A stretch of DNA of 64,000 nucleotides from Clostridium sp. (GTDB lineage Bacteria > Bacillota > Clostridia > Clostridiales > Clostridiaceae), in contig NZ_JAKVOI010000001.1 in NCBI RefSeq assembly GCF_022482905.1, positions 2,171,958 to 2,235,957 on the forward strand, given 5' to 3'. The translations under genes were made by a program, and so were the position numbers. Of this stretch, positions 45,349-53,531 are shown in pieces (position 1 is the first letter of the stretch; the number at the start of each line of letters is the position of its first letter). A model generated the notes under the pieces. That model made no database searches, had not been told where the DNA came from, and saw only the letters and a program-made list of their open reading frames with translations.

Positions 45349-46308
45349 TCAGTCCGAACATCCTGTGCAGGATGAACACGGATAATTAATATTAAGTGAT
45401 AAAGTCTTTATATTAAAATCATATTCGTCAATTGTATATTCAGATAAAAACTTGTGCATGAATCCATTGCTGAATTTAACTTTATTTTTTTGAAATTCAA
45501 TGTTAAGAGGTATTACTTCCATACTGTTCTCATTGATTATACTCTGTTTCAACATTGGTCTGTATACCTGTTTCTCACCAGTCTTTTTATTGGTGACTTC
45601 TATTCTGTCCGTAGAAGTTATAAGTGACTCCACTTCACCTTCTCTGGAAAATGACAATGAATTCAAATCACCATGAATTCCCAAAGCAGCTGTATTATAA
45701 GCTTTTATAGTACCTATTTTTGTCTTTACAGCTATATTCGTACCAGGCTCAGCGGATTTTATCTTCCCATCCTCATAAAATGCCACACCTATTCTGGATG
45801 GCACGTCGCCTACCGGTGTGTGTATCTTTATATTGTTTCCACGCCAAAAAGTTATACTCTTTACGGAACCCCCCTCATAAAAATATATTCCTATAACTTT
45901 TTGCTTCAATTTACCTATAGAAAGATCGAATTCCAATTCCTCTGCCAGATTATACTCATCTTGTTCCGTCCAATAAGCAGTTATTTTACCATTCAACGGG
46001 AATATCCTCTTTATATCTCCATTTTCGTAAAATGTCATGAATTCAGCAGGTACAATCCCAATAGAAGTATTGACATGAATTTGCTTTTGCAGATAAATGC
46101 TCTTCAAGCCGCCATTTTTATAAAATGACAGCGACTCAATATGCTTTCTTCTAATTCCTCCATCTTCATACTGAGGCACAAGAGTTCCATAAGAACTATT
46201 TAACCTGTTTAAAGAATTTAAGGTACACTCCTTTATGCTTCCATCTTCATAATAATCTATTCTTGATATTCCATTGAGTATTCCATATCTGGTATTCAAT
46301 TCTTCCAT
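45349..46308 (-). CDS. YwqK/MORN_2-like repeat protein with C-terminal cysteine motif
   Basis: 319 residues. Seven copies of a short beta motif of the form FYE(D/N)GxIK are visible (for example YYEDGSIKE, FYKNGGLKS, FYENGDIKR, FYEGGSVKS, FYEDGKIKS), as in toxin-antitoxin YwqK/MORN_2 repeat proteins. It has no signal peptide and ends PCSSCTGCSD, a possible metal site. Function unknown. The ATG is 8 bases after AGGAG. It sits downstream of mop with a terminator between, so it is probably transcribed separately. Confidence 0.65.
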   Translation of the reverse strand: MEELNTRYGILNGISRIDYYEDGSIKECTLNSLNRLNSSYGTLVPQYEDGGIRRKHIESLSFYKNGGLKSIYLQKQIHVNTSIGIVPAEFMTFYENGDIKRIFPLNGKITAYWTEQDEYNLAEELEFDLSIGKLKQKVIGIYFYEGGSVKSITFWRGNNIKIHTPVGDVPSRIGVAFYEDGKIKSAEPGTNIAVKTKIGTIKAYNTAALGIHGDLNSLSFSREGEVESLITSTDRIEVTNKKTGEKQVYRPMLKQSIINENSMEVIPLNIEFQKNKVKFSNGFMHKFLSEYTIDEYDFNIKTLSLNINYPCSSCTGCSD

Positions 46309-46369
46309 ACTATTCACTCCTGGATTATTTATTTTACATTAATATATCATAATACTAAAAAAATATCTA

Positions 46370-46411
46370 CAAAAATATGCCTTTCTATTAATTTAGAAAG
46401 GCATATTTTTG
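46370..46411 (-). terminator. Terminator of the first mop gene
   Basis: 18-bp stem with arms CAAAAATATGCCTTTCTA and TAGAAAGGCATATTTTTG around a short loop, about 20 bases after the mop stop. Confidence 0.85.
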
Positions 46412-46432
46412 TAATTTGACAATTTCTATAAT

Positions 46433-46639
46433 TTAAACCATAATCATTACATTTGAAGCTTTGATTACTGCTGTAGCCTCGGATCCAACTTTCAATCCCA
46501 AGCTCTTGAGTGAATCCATTGTAATAATAGAACATACTGATTTGCCTTCACCTAAATCTATTATCACTTCTGCATTTACAGCCCCTTCTTTTATGTCGGT
46601 AATTTTCCCCTTCAACTGATTTCTTGCACTAATTTTCAT
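46433..46639 (-). CDS. Mop-type molybdate/tungstate-binding protein
   Basis: 68 residues, a single TOBE/MOP domain beginning [19 protein letters not shown] and ending [15 protein letters not shown]. Such molbindins assemble as hexamers that store or buffer molybdate or tungstate oxyanions in the cytoplasm. It follows modC on the same strand with a 147-base gap. That gap contains an inverted repeat AGTAAAT/ATTTACT (46697-46717), so it may have its own regulated promoter. It is a close paralogue of the gene at 49780. Confidence 0.93.
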   Translation of the reverse strand: MKISARNQLKGKITDIKEGAVNAEVIIDLGEGKSVCSIITMDSLKSLGLKVGSEATAVIKASNVMIMV

Positions 46640-46786
46640 AATTGACTACCGTGCTAAACGGTTCTCAACTCCTTTTTCATATATTTGACCATAAAGAGTA
46701 AATTTATACTATTTACTTGTAATTTAACATATTATAGTGGATTATGCAATATTTTTTTGCACTTAATATGTCCAAATATATAAAAA

Positions 46787-47851
46787 TCACTTAATTAAAA
46801 AAACTTTTTCCGGATTGATATACACGTTCCACGGCTGTTCTACATTCTTTAAATTATTCCATATTTCCTTTTCAATTTCACACTCCAGATACTTTGTTCT
46901 CCTATATGGTTTGTCATCAATAATATTCAAATGAATCATAACAGTAAAAGGACTCTCTACAATACTGTCAACACGACATTTAAAAACATTGTCATCACTA
47001 TCGTCATCTACTATATCCACATAATGTGCCCTTATACCTATATATTGCGGAGTGCCTTCAATTTTATTCTTCAATTTAATAGTGCATCCCCACTCTAAAG
47101 CTTCAACAGTCTTTTCGTTTAATATGTCAATTTTTGATATATTTTTGCATCCGGTAAGCTGTGCAGCTGCCATAGTCGGCGGTTTTGAAAATATATAATT
47201 TCTGTCTCCATAGGCATCAATATTTCCATTGTCGATTACCGCGATACTGTTGCAGATACGATATATTTCATCTCTGTTATGGGATACAAACACAGCAGTT
47301 CCTCTATATCTGGACAATATATCTACAATCTCCCGTTCCATCCTGTTTCTAAGATGACTATCCAAGGCGGAAAAAGGTTCATCCAAAAGCAATACCTCCG
47401 GATCAATAGCCAATGCCCTTGCTATTGCAACCCTCTGCTGCTGACCACCTGAAAGCTGGCTTGGGAATCTTTTTTCCAAGCCTTCAAGATTCATCATCTT
47501 TATTTTTTCCTCAACTATTTTCTGTCGATCCTCTTTTGGAATATTTTCCAGTGCAAAGCCTATATTTTGAATTACTGTCATATTCGGAAACAAGGCGTAG
47601 TTTTGGAATAAAAATCCCACCCTTCTTTTCCTAATTGGAACATTTATTCTTCTCTCTGAGTCAAATAAGACTTTTTTATTGAGAACTATACTTCCCTGAT
47701 CCGGTGTAACAAGTCCTGAAATACACTTTAATGTCATACTTTTTCCTGATCCTGATGCCCCCAGAAGACCCATTATATTATTTTCCGTTTCAAATTTAAT
47801 TTTCAGATCAAATCCTCTGAAGTGTTTTTTTATATCAACATAAAGTCCCAT
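46787..47851 (-). CDS. modC: Molybdate ABC transporter ATP-binding protein
   Basis: 354 residues. ABC domain: Walker A GASGSGKSMTLK, Q-loop FLFQNYALFPNMT, signature LSGGQQQRVAIARALA, Walker B VLLLDEPFSALD, switch histidine VFVSHNRDEIY. The C-terminal TOBE-like region (about 235-354) can bind the oxyanion for feedback inhibition. It lies 1 base after modB. Confidence 0.95.
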   Translation of the reverse strand: MGLYVDIKKHFRGFDLKIKFETENNIMGLLGASGSGKSMTLKCISGLVTPDQGSIVLNKKVLFDSERRINVPIRKRRVGFLFQNYALFPNMTVIQNIGFALENIPKEDRQKIVEEKIKMMNLEGLEKRFPSQLSGGQQQRVAIARALAIDPEVLLLDEPFSALDSHLRNRMEREIVDILSRYRGTAVFVSHNRDEIYRICNSIAVIDNGNIDAYGDRNYIFSKPPTMAAAQLTGCKNISKIDILNEKTVEALEWGCTIKLKNKIEGTPQYIGIRAHYVDIVDDDSDDNVFKCRVDSIVESPFTVMIHLNIIDDKPYRRTKYLECEIEKEIWNNLKNVEQPWNVYINPEKVFLIK

Positions 47852-47852
47852 C

Positions 47853-48539
47853 CTACTTTCTCCTTATTCCATAAATGTTTCCCTGCTGATGTTCATTCCA
47901 GTAATTCATTAAAAAAATTACTACAGTTGAAATTACAACAATCAGTATAACCCATATAAGAGCTATATCCATTTCTCCATTTTCAGCTGCAAAATAAATT
48001 GCCATAGGAATAGTCTGAGTTTTATGTGGTATATTCCCCGCCACCATAAGAGTTGCCCCGAATTCTCCAAGAGCTCTCGCAAAGGAAAGCACTGTAGCCG
48101 CCGCAATTCCAGGCCATGCCATTGGAATCATCACCCTCCAGAAAATTTTTCTATTGGATACACCAAGAGTCCTTGCGGCATTCACAACATTCCCATCTAT
48201 CTGTTCAAATGCACCTTTAGTTGTACGATACATCAATGGAAATGCAACAATGGTAGCCGCCACAACTGTAGCCGACCATGAAAAAATCAGGGTTTTTCCA
48301 ATTTTTAAGAGTAGTATTCCAAGAGGTCCATTTTTTCCGAAAAACAGCAGTATGAAAAAACCAACCACTGTAGGAGGAAGCACAAGGGGCAGTGTAAATA
48401 CAGTATCCAGAATATTTCTCAATTTTCCATTGTAGTTTGTCATCCAGTAAGCAGTGCCTATTCCAGCAAAGAACGTTATTACAGTAGCCAGAAAAACAGT
48501 CTTTATTGAAATCAATCCTGGTGAAATATCAAATCCCAA
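47853..48539 (-). CDS. modB: Molybdate ABC transporter permease
   Basis: 228 residues with about five to six membrane helices and the permease EAA-type loop AARTLGVSNRKIFWRVMIPMA. It also shows PLVLPPTVVGFFILLFFG and FARALGEFGATLMVAGNIP, typical of ModB. TTG start with GGAGGGG upstream. It lies in the modA-modB-modC operon. Confidence 0.95.
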   Translation of the reverse strand: MGFDISPGLISIKTVFLATVITFFAGIGTAYWMTNYNGKLRNILDTVFTLPLVLPPTVVGFFILLFFGKNGPLGILLLKIGKTLIFSWSATVVAATIVAFPLMYRTTKGAFEQIDGNVVNAARTLGVSNRKIFWRVMIPMAWPGIAAATVLSFARALGEFGATLMVAGNIPHKTQTIPMAIYFAAENGEMDIALIWVILIVVISTVVIFLMNYWNEHQQGNIYGIRRK

Positions 48540-48585
48540 ACTACATCCCCTCCTGCATCAATAAGATATCAAATAAATTAACTAT

Positions 48586-49407
48586 CTATTTTCCAACTTT
48601 GAATCCATATTTTTCAAATACCTTCTGTGCCTCATCACCTGATAGATACTCAAGAAATTTTTTGGCTGCATCCTGATTTTTGCTTGCTTTTACTACAGCC
48701 GCAGGATATATTACATCCTTATGGGAATCTGCCGGTGCAGCAGCTATAACTTTAACTTTATCCGATACCAGTGCATCTGTCTTGTATACAATTCCTGCAT
48801 CGACATTTCCTGTTTCAACCCACGTCAGAACTTCCTTAACATCTTTTCCATAAACAGCCTTGGGACTTACTTTATCCATGAGTTTTAGATTTTTAAGTAT
48901 CTCCTGTGAATATTGTCCTACCGGCACGCTTTTGATTTCACCAAGTGCTATCTTTTTAACCTTGTCACTTGCAAGATCCTGAAAACTTGTTACATTGGAT
49001 GATGCCTTTGGAGCTATAAGTACCACATCATTTTTCAGCAAATCCTTGATAGTGTCATTTACAAGCAGATTCTTGCTTTTGAGGGCATCCATCTGTTTAG
49101 TTGCTGCAGACATGAATATATCTGCAGGCGCGCCCTGTTCTATTTGCTGCTGAAGGGAACCTGATGATCCGAAATTATATGTGATAGTTACATTTGGATG
49201 TTCTTTAGTATACAATTGTTTTATTTCATTCATAGAATCCTTCAGACTTGCAGCTGCAGATACCGTCAATGTTACAGCCTCGTCCTTTTTGGAAGCTGAA
49301 TCAGATTGCTGATTACTTGAATCTTTGCTTGTAGTACCGCACCCAACCGATAAAATTGTAATAAGCAGAAACAACACAACCGATAAAATTCTTTTCGACT
49401 TTTTCAT
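48586..49407 (-). CDS. modA: Molybdate-binding lipoprotein
   Basis: 273 residues. Lipoprotein signal with lipobox LSVGC at about residue 20, then a periplasmic-binding fold typical of ModA: TVSAAASLKDSMNEI, YNFGSSGSLQQQIEQGAPAD and GNVDAGIVYKTDAL. It binds molybdate, and probably tungstate, outside the cell for ModBC. The ATG is set by GGGGAGG; an upstream in-frame ORF start lacks a site. Confidence 0.95.
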   Translation of the reverse strand: MKKSKRILSVVLFLLITILSVGCGTTSKDSSNQQSDSASKKDEAVTLTVSAAASLKDSMNEIKQLYTKEHPNVTITYNFGSSGSLQQQIEQGAPADIFMSAATKQMDALKSKNLLVNDTIKDLLKNDVVLIAPKASSNVTSFQDLASDKVKKIALGEIKSVPVGQYSQEILKNLKLMDKVSPKAVYGKDVKEVLTWVETGNVDAGIVYKTDALVSDKVKVIAAAPADSHKDVIYPAAVVKASKNQDAAKKFLEYLSGDEAQKVFEKYGFKVGK

Positions 49408-49467
49408 TATAATACCTCCCCAAGATTTTAAATTTATATTTGAAATTATCATAGAAAACGTTATATA

Positions 49468-49491
49468 AAGTTACATCAAGTTACATAACTT
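49468..49491. promoter_or_regulatory. Candidate modABC operator
   Basis: Direct repeat AAGTTACAT at 49468-49476 and 49478-49486; the second copy extends into the palindrome AAGTT-ACAT-AACTT. It lies about 70 bases upstream of modA. Role inferred from position only. Confidence 0.4.
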
Positions 49492-49717
49492 CTTGTAATA
49501 TTAATATATATTATATTCTTGAAATGTTATATTATACATTATATATAAAACGTGCTAATTAATCAATATTCTTTTAATAATTTCTTAATTTTTAGCAGAT
49601 TTAATTATATAATTATCAAATAATGTAATGTTTAGGTACTAAACTTCATGTTATGTATATTTTTAACCACTTTTTAATATTCTTTTACTTATAGAGAGAA
49701 ATTTTAATTTATGTATA

Positions 49718-49737
49718 TTTACATTACATGATGTAAA
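49718..49737. promoter_or_regulatory. Candidate operator of the second mop gene
   Basis: Inverted repeat TTTACAT-N6-ATGTAAA about 45 bases upstream of the mop start. Role inferred from position only. Confidence 0.4.
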
Positions 49738-49779
49738 TAATAATATCATAGATCAAATTGAAGGAAGGATATGCAATAG

Positions 49780-49986
49780 ATGAATATCAGTGCAAGAAAT
49801 CAATTAAAAGGAAAAATAGTAGATATTAAAAGAGGATCTGTAAATGGTGAAGTCATACTGGATGTAGGTGACGGGAAACAGATATGTTCCATTATAACAC
49901 TGGATGCAATAAACAGTCTCGGTTTAAAAGTCGGCTCAGAGGCTACTGCAGTAATTAAAGCATCCAATGTTATGGTCATGGCTTAA
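49780..49986 (+). CDS. Second Mop-type molybdate/tungstate-binding protein
   Basis: 68-residue molbindin ([19 protein letters not shown] at the start, [15 protein letters not shown] at the end), closely similar to the paralogue at 46433 and divergent from modA. AAGGAAGG site upstream. Two Mop proteins flanking one modABC suggest different storage needs, for example molybdate versus tungstate, but nothing in the sequence separates their ligands. Confidence 0.93.
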   Translation: MNISARNQLKGKIVDIKRGSVNGEVILDVGDGKQICSIITLDAINSLGLKVGSEATAVIKASNVMVMA

Positions 49987-50006
49987 TTTACAGATCAATA
50001 GACAAT

Positions 50007-50100
50007 AAAAAAAGAACTGTCAATTGAACTGACCCCAATAAGTTAGGCCTAAAAATCTAACTTATTGGGGTCACATCATAAATTAAAACAGTTCTTTTTT
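50007..50100. repeat. Nested inverted repeat: bidirectional terminator containing a fused IS-end-like palindrome
   Basis: The outer arms AAAAAAGAACTGT and ACAGTTCTTTTTT (to 50020 and from 50088) form a bidirectional terminator between converging genes. Inside its loop is a second perfect repeat, TGACCCCAATAAGTTAG at 50030-50046 and its complement at 50057-50073. TGACCCCAA-type ends are characteristic of some IS3-family elements. It looks like two element ends joined head to head, inserted in the terminator loop. Confidence 0.7.
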
Positions 50101-50112
50101 ATATCTATTTTT

Positions 50113-51237
50113 TTAAAGACTTACAGCAGTTATTACAATTACAATAAATAGTATCATTCCTATATAAACAGCCATTCCAACAGGTCTTCCCGCGTTTATG
50201 GTCCACCCTATTCCAAATCTTTTTTCAATAAATACAGATGGATCATCTGTATTATAATATATGGTATTCCCGAATTTCCAGTAAATATCATCATCTCTGT
50301 TTTCTTTTGAAAATTTATTTTTGTTCTTTTCGTCAGCAAGTATTATATTGGCTCCACCTTGGCCTAATTTTATAGACAGTATAATAACGCTGCCGAAGAT
50401 TAAAATGAGAAATACAACAATTACAATTATGAGAAATCCATTCCCTATGTCAAATACCCTAAATATCTGAATAGTTCCCATTGTAAGCAGGAGATTGATA
50501 AGGATACAATATACAATCATGTATATTGACCATACTCTCCTAAATATCCTGTTTTTTTCTGCAGAAGCCATTGGATTGGAGGAATTTATTTGCTGTTTTG
50601 ACCAGCCTATCCCTTTATAAACTATAAAAAATATAACAGTACAAACAATTTGTCCCAGAGGGATTTCCCATATCAACAGCTTTGATTTACTCTGATATCC
50701 ATTGATGTTTCCCGAAAAGTCCCAGTGGGTTGCCACCTTGTCAGACAATAAGTCATAATATGAATACCCTAAAATTATATTAATTGCAATTATTATTATA
50801 GGAATTATAAATAACCACGGTGATACAATAGACTTTATTCTATTTTTTGAAAAATCCGTATCAATAATTACAGACTGTTTCCTGCCCTTGAACCATTTTT
50901 CCCTTTCTTTTAACCTTTTTACTTCCCTGTTCGACATTAAATATACAAGGAAACCTATAAATATAAAACCAAATGTAGTAAACAGTATCACGCCGATACC
51001 GGATAAAATATAATTCATAAGACTGAATAAAATTATAAATGGAATTCCTATAAGCAAATTATTTCTTATATACTTTTTCTTTATATCTACAATTTTCTCT
51101 GAGTCTACTTTATCATAAGGCACCCTTACACCAAATACAATTTCCTTTCTAGTAAATCTCGGGGTGAGTATTTCCATAATTAATACTATTAAAAATATAA
51201 AAAGCATGTATAAAGACATATACAAATTTTCTCTCAT
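50113..51237 (-). CDS. DUF1648/DUF5808 membrane protein
   Basis: 374 residues, about nine membrane segments. A DUF1648 segment (HWDFSGNINGYQSKSKLLIWEIP, spanning about 172-194) and a C-terminal cytoplasmic DUF5808-like part (about 305-350, with DDDIYWKFGNTIYYNTDDP and FGIGWTINAGRPVG) identify it. Such proteins, related to SdpI, sit beside YtrA-type GntR regulators and are thought to respond to envelope stress or peptide antibiotics. It lies 13 bases downstream of the GntR gene in one operon. Confidence 0.8.
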   Translation of the reverse strand: MRENLYMSLYMLFIFLIVLIMEILTPRFTRKEIVFGVRVPYDKVDSEKIVDIKKKYIRNNLLIGIPFIILFSLMNYILSGIGVILFTTFGFIFIGFLVYLMSNREVKRLKEREKWFKGRKQSVIIDTDFSKNRIKSIVSPWLFIIPIIIIAINIILGYSYYDLLSDKVATHWDFSGNINGYQSKSKLLIWEIPLGQIVCTVIFFIVYKGIGWSKQQINSSNPMASAEKNRIFRRVWSIYMIVYCILINLLLTMGTIQIFRVFDIGNGFLIIVIVVFLILIFGSVIILSIKLGQGGANIILADEKNKNKFSKENRDDDIYWKFGNTIYYNTDDPSVFIEKRFGIGWTINAGRPVGMAVYIGMILFIVIVITAVSL

Positions 51238-51250
51238 GATCTTTGCCTCC

Positions 51251-51628
51251 CTATGATTTTAAATTTTTAAACATTTCACGGCAATACCCGGAAAATTCTT
51301 CCTGGTTTATACCCCTAAGATACGCTTCTGACACCAGGTAAACAAGTTCATTTTTAAGTCTATCCCTGAATTCTTGCGTAACATCAGGGAGTTTGAGGCT
51401 TACCACCGCACCTTTTCTTCTATCTATATTTAAATATCCTTCCGACTTCAACTCATTATAGGCCTTATTCACAGTATGAAGATTTATGCCTATATCCTCC
51501 GCCATATGTCTTACTGAGGGCAGACTTTCCCCTTTCTTCAAATTTCCCAATGCTATAGCCTGTATTATCTGCCTCTTTATTTGCTCGTAAATCGGTTTTT
51601 CAGATTCAAAATCAATCTCTATCAGCAT
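51251..51628 (-). CDS. GntR-family regulator, YtrA subfamily
   Basis: 125 residues: a winged HTH (about 1-75, with PIYEQIKRQIIQAIALGNL and LPSVRHMAEDIGINLHTVNK) and a short helical dimerisation tail, as in YtrA-type repressors. It probably represses its own operon through the palindrome at 51650-51670. AGGGGG site, ATG start. Confidence 0.92.
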   Translation of the reverse strand: MLIEIDFESEKPIYEQIKRQIIQAIALGNLKKGESLPSVRHMAEDIGINLHTVNKAYNELKSEGYLNIDRRKGAVVSLKLPDVTQEFRDRLKNELVYLVSEAYLRGINQEEFSGYCREMFKNLKS

Positions 51629-51649
51629 CCATTAGCCCCCTATGCTATT

Positions 51650-51670
51650 TGTTATATATATAATATAACA
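51650..51670 (-). promoter_or_regulatory. Likely GntR/YtrA operator
   Basis: Perfect inverted repeat TGTTATAT-N5-ATATAACA overlapping the -10 box, about 22 bases upstream of the gntR start. Ideally placed for autorepression. Confidence 0.65.
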
Positions 51671-51688
51671 GTTGCGTGCATATGTCAA
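51660..51688 (-). promoter_or_regulatory. Promoter of the gntR-DUF1648 operon
   Basis: On the minus strand TTGACA (51683-51688), a 17-base spacer, and TATTAT (51660-51665). Confidence 0.8.
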
Positions 51689-51701
51689 TACAAACAGATT
51701 T

Positions 51702-52136
51702 CTAGACAGACAGCCCCGCTGATAATAAAAATATCATGACAACCGGGATACCAGCACATAAAATCCACATTAACACAAGCAAAAACATATTTAATTTTCC
51801 AAATCCATTATAAATATATAAAATTACATTGTATATAAAAAACAAATTTGTAATTATAAAAAGCAGCAGTATAGGAACAGGGTTAGTCATTCCATATGCA
51901 AGCAATATATGCAATATAACAACCATAATCAAAACTGTGGCTAAAAATGAAAATATTTTTAATCCATCTCTATTTTTAATGTACTTAAATATCTTAAGTC
52001 CGGCATATATACACATGATCACAGGCACAACAGCTATATATTCCAGCCAGTCGATAAAAAAATATGCTGATATTATAAACGCAGTAAAACACACTATTTC
52101 CAATACAAAGTTTAAACTTTTATTTTTTACATTCAT
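51702..52136 (-). CDS. Small multispanning membrane protein, unknown
   Basis: 144 residues with four to five membrane helices covering nearly its whole length (for example VVPVIMCIYAGLKIF and VPILLLFIITNLFFIYNV). No motif recognised. AAGGAG site. It lies upstream of gntR on the same strand, but gntR has its own promoter. It could belong to the same envelope-stress module. Confidence 0.7.
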   Translation of the reverse strand: MNVKNKSLNFVLEIVCFTAFIISAYFFIDWLEYIAVVPVIMCIYAGLKIFKYIKNRDGLKIFSFLATVLIMVVILHILLAYGMTNPVPILLLFIITNLFFIYNVILYIYNGFGKLNMFLLVLMWILCAGIPVVMIFLLSAGLSV

Positions 52137-52207
52137 CTATATTGTCTCCTTAAAATATATATTCAATTATATATTACCATATAGTTGCTGAATTTTTTCA
52201 TAAAAAA

Positions 52208-52242
52208 ATTTGATATTGAAATCAATACTCTCAATATCAAAT
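52208..52242 (-). terminator. Terminator of the SAM-riboswitch operon
   Basis: Stem ATTTGATATTGA/TCAATATCAAAT, 11-base loop, followed on the minus strand by TTTTTTTA, directly after the LarA-family stop codon. Confidence 0.9.
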
Positions 52243-52248
52243 CTTCTT

Positions 52249-53520
52249 TTATATGGGTAGCGTGCTGGCACCATATGGCATAAGTACAACGTCCGGATTG
52301 TCACTGCTCAATGTGTATGCAGTCTCAACTGCTTCATCAAGTGACTTCACTGGAATGAAGCCAAATTTACGTACAACCTCATCTTCAAGAGATGACAAGA
52401 AAAGAACCTTTCTATTTTTTGCAGTATACAAGGTTTTATAAGCTGCATAACCAGGAACTGTAAAATTTCTCTTCAAAGCTTTCTCCATATCTTCAAGAGT
52501 CTCATATTGGAACCATTTCATAAATTCATCTGCACCCAGTCCTTCTATACACTGTGCAGCTATAACCAACACGCTGTCCTGCTTTCCTGCATACAGGGCA
52601 TTATCAATTGTTTTAACCGTCTGGTACAGATTTATGTCTTTGGGGTATCCACCTGAAGATACAACAGTAATATCCGCCTTGTTCTTAATTTTCACTCCAT
52701 AAAGCTGTCTGGTTATGTTACATCCTTCAAGCCAGGCCTTTTCGAAATCTCCGGCTACAAATTTGACGAATTTTCCATCGGTATCAAGTACTGCATTGAC
52801 TAAAAAATCCGTTGAAATCTTTCTGCATATTTCTGTAATGTCTTCACGCATAGGATTCCCCTTAATCTTATTTGGCCCTGCACTGAGGTTGAGTCCGGAA
52901 TTTTCTCCGCTGTTAAAAACCAGTCTATGATTACTTTGAATGGTTTGGAAACCTGCAACACCCGGAACAACACTTTTAGCCCCACCGCCAAAGCCTGCAA
53001 AAAGATGAAATGTGATGCCTCCTGTAAGTATAACCCTGTCTGCCTCAATCACTTTTCTGTTTAAGTATACAGGAGTACCAAAGCTCGATACTCCCATGTA
53101 CCTAAGTTCATCTTCATTTTTGCTGTCATGGTTGTATACTTTTATTCTGCGGTACAATTTCTCCCCCACAATATCTCTCTTTTCGTCTTCTGAGGCAGCC
53201 CTGTGAGTACCCGTTGCAACTATGGCCGAAATATCCTCATCCTTTATTCCAAAAGAATTCAGATAATTAACTATATAGATAAGGAACTCTGCAGTTTTTA
53301 TCCATGACCTGGTTATGTCCGAAACTACAAATATGACCTTTTCCCCCGGTATTACTATCTGCCTCAACGGCTTTGAATTTATTGGATTTTCAAGAGATGC
53401 AACAATTTCTGCCTCTACATCCTGAACATGTCCGGCCTTGCCTGGAAGTACATTGTCTATTTTCCCTTCCATATTTATTTCAAGTATATCATTTCCATAT
53501 TTAAAATTATACAAACTCAT
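52249..53520 (-). CDS. LarA-family nickel-dependent 2-hydroxyacid racemase
   Basis: 423 residues. Key LarA residues are conserved: Asp and Arg in VSDITRSW (about 68 and 71), His in ATGTHR (about 106), and FHLFAGFGGGAKSVVPG with the catalytic His (172) and the lysine (182) that carries the nickel-pincer cofactor. A late SNHRLV adds another histidine. The superfamily racemises lactate, malate, 2-hydroxyglutarate, phenyllactate and others. Here the gene is third in a SAM-riboswitch operon with an aminotransferase and MetQ, which points to a methionine-related hydroxy acid. larB, larC and larE are not in the window. The start is set by AGAGG 8 bases upstream. Confidence 0.85.
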   Translation of the reverse strand: MSLYNFKYGNDILEINMEGKIDNVLPGKAGHVQDVEAEIVASLENPINSKPLRQIVIPGEKVIFVVSDITRSWIKTAEFLIYIVNYLNSFGIKDEDISAIVATGTHRAASEDEKRDIVGEKLYRRIKVYNHDSKNEDELRYMGVSSFGTPVYLNRKVIEADRVILTGGITFHLFAGFGGGAKSVVPGVAGFQTIQSNHRLVFNSGENSGLNLSAGPNKIKGNPMREDITEICRKISTDFLVNAVLDTDGKFVKFVAGDFEKAWLEGCNITRQLYGVKIKNKADITVVSSGGYPKDINLYQTVKTIDNALYAGKQDSVLVIAAQCIEGLGADEFMKWFQYETLEDMEKALKRNFTVPGYAAYKTLYTAKNRKVLFLSSLEDEVVRKFGFIPVKSLDEAVETAYTLSSDNPDVVLMPYGASTLPI

Positions 53521-53531
53521 CTGCATCACCT

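Larger units (their letters stand above)
49408..49779. other. Divergent control region between modA and the second mop gene
   Basis: About 370 AT-rich bases with no ORF of note. It holds two candidate operators (49468-49491 and 49718-49737) and presumably both promoters. The region near 49460 (CGTTATAT) and near 49481 (TACATAAC) carries half-sites like those of the E. coli ModE box, but with different spacing. Confidence 0.5.

Noticed and set aside
52249-53520. Calling the LarA homologue a lactate racemase outright
   Set aside because: The active-site residues are shared across the superfamily and the operon is under a SAM riboswitch, so lactate specificity is not supported.
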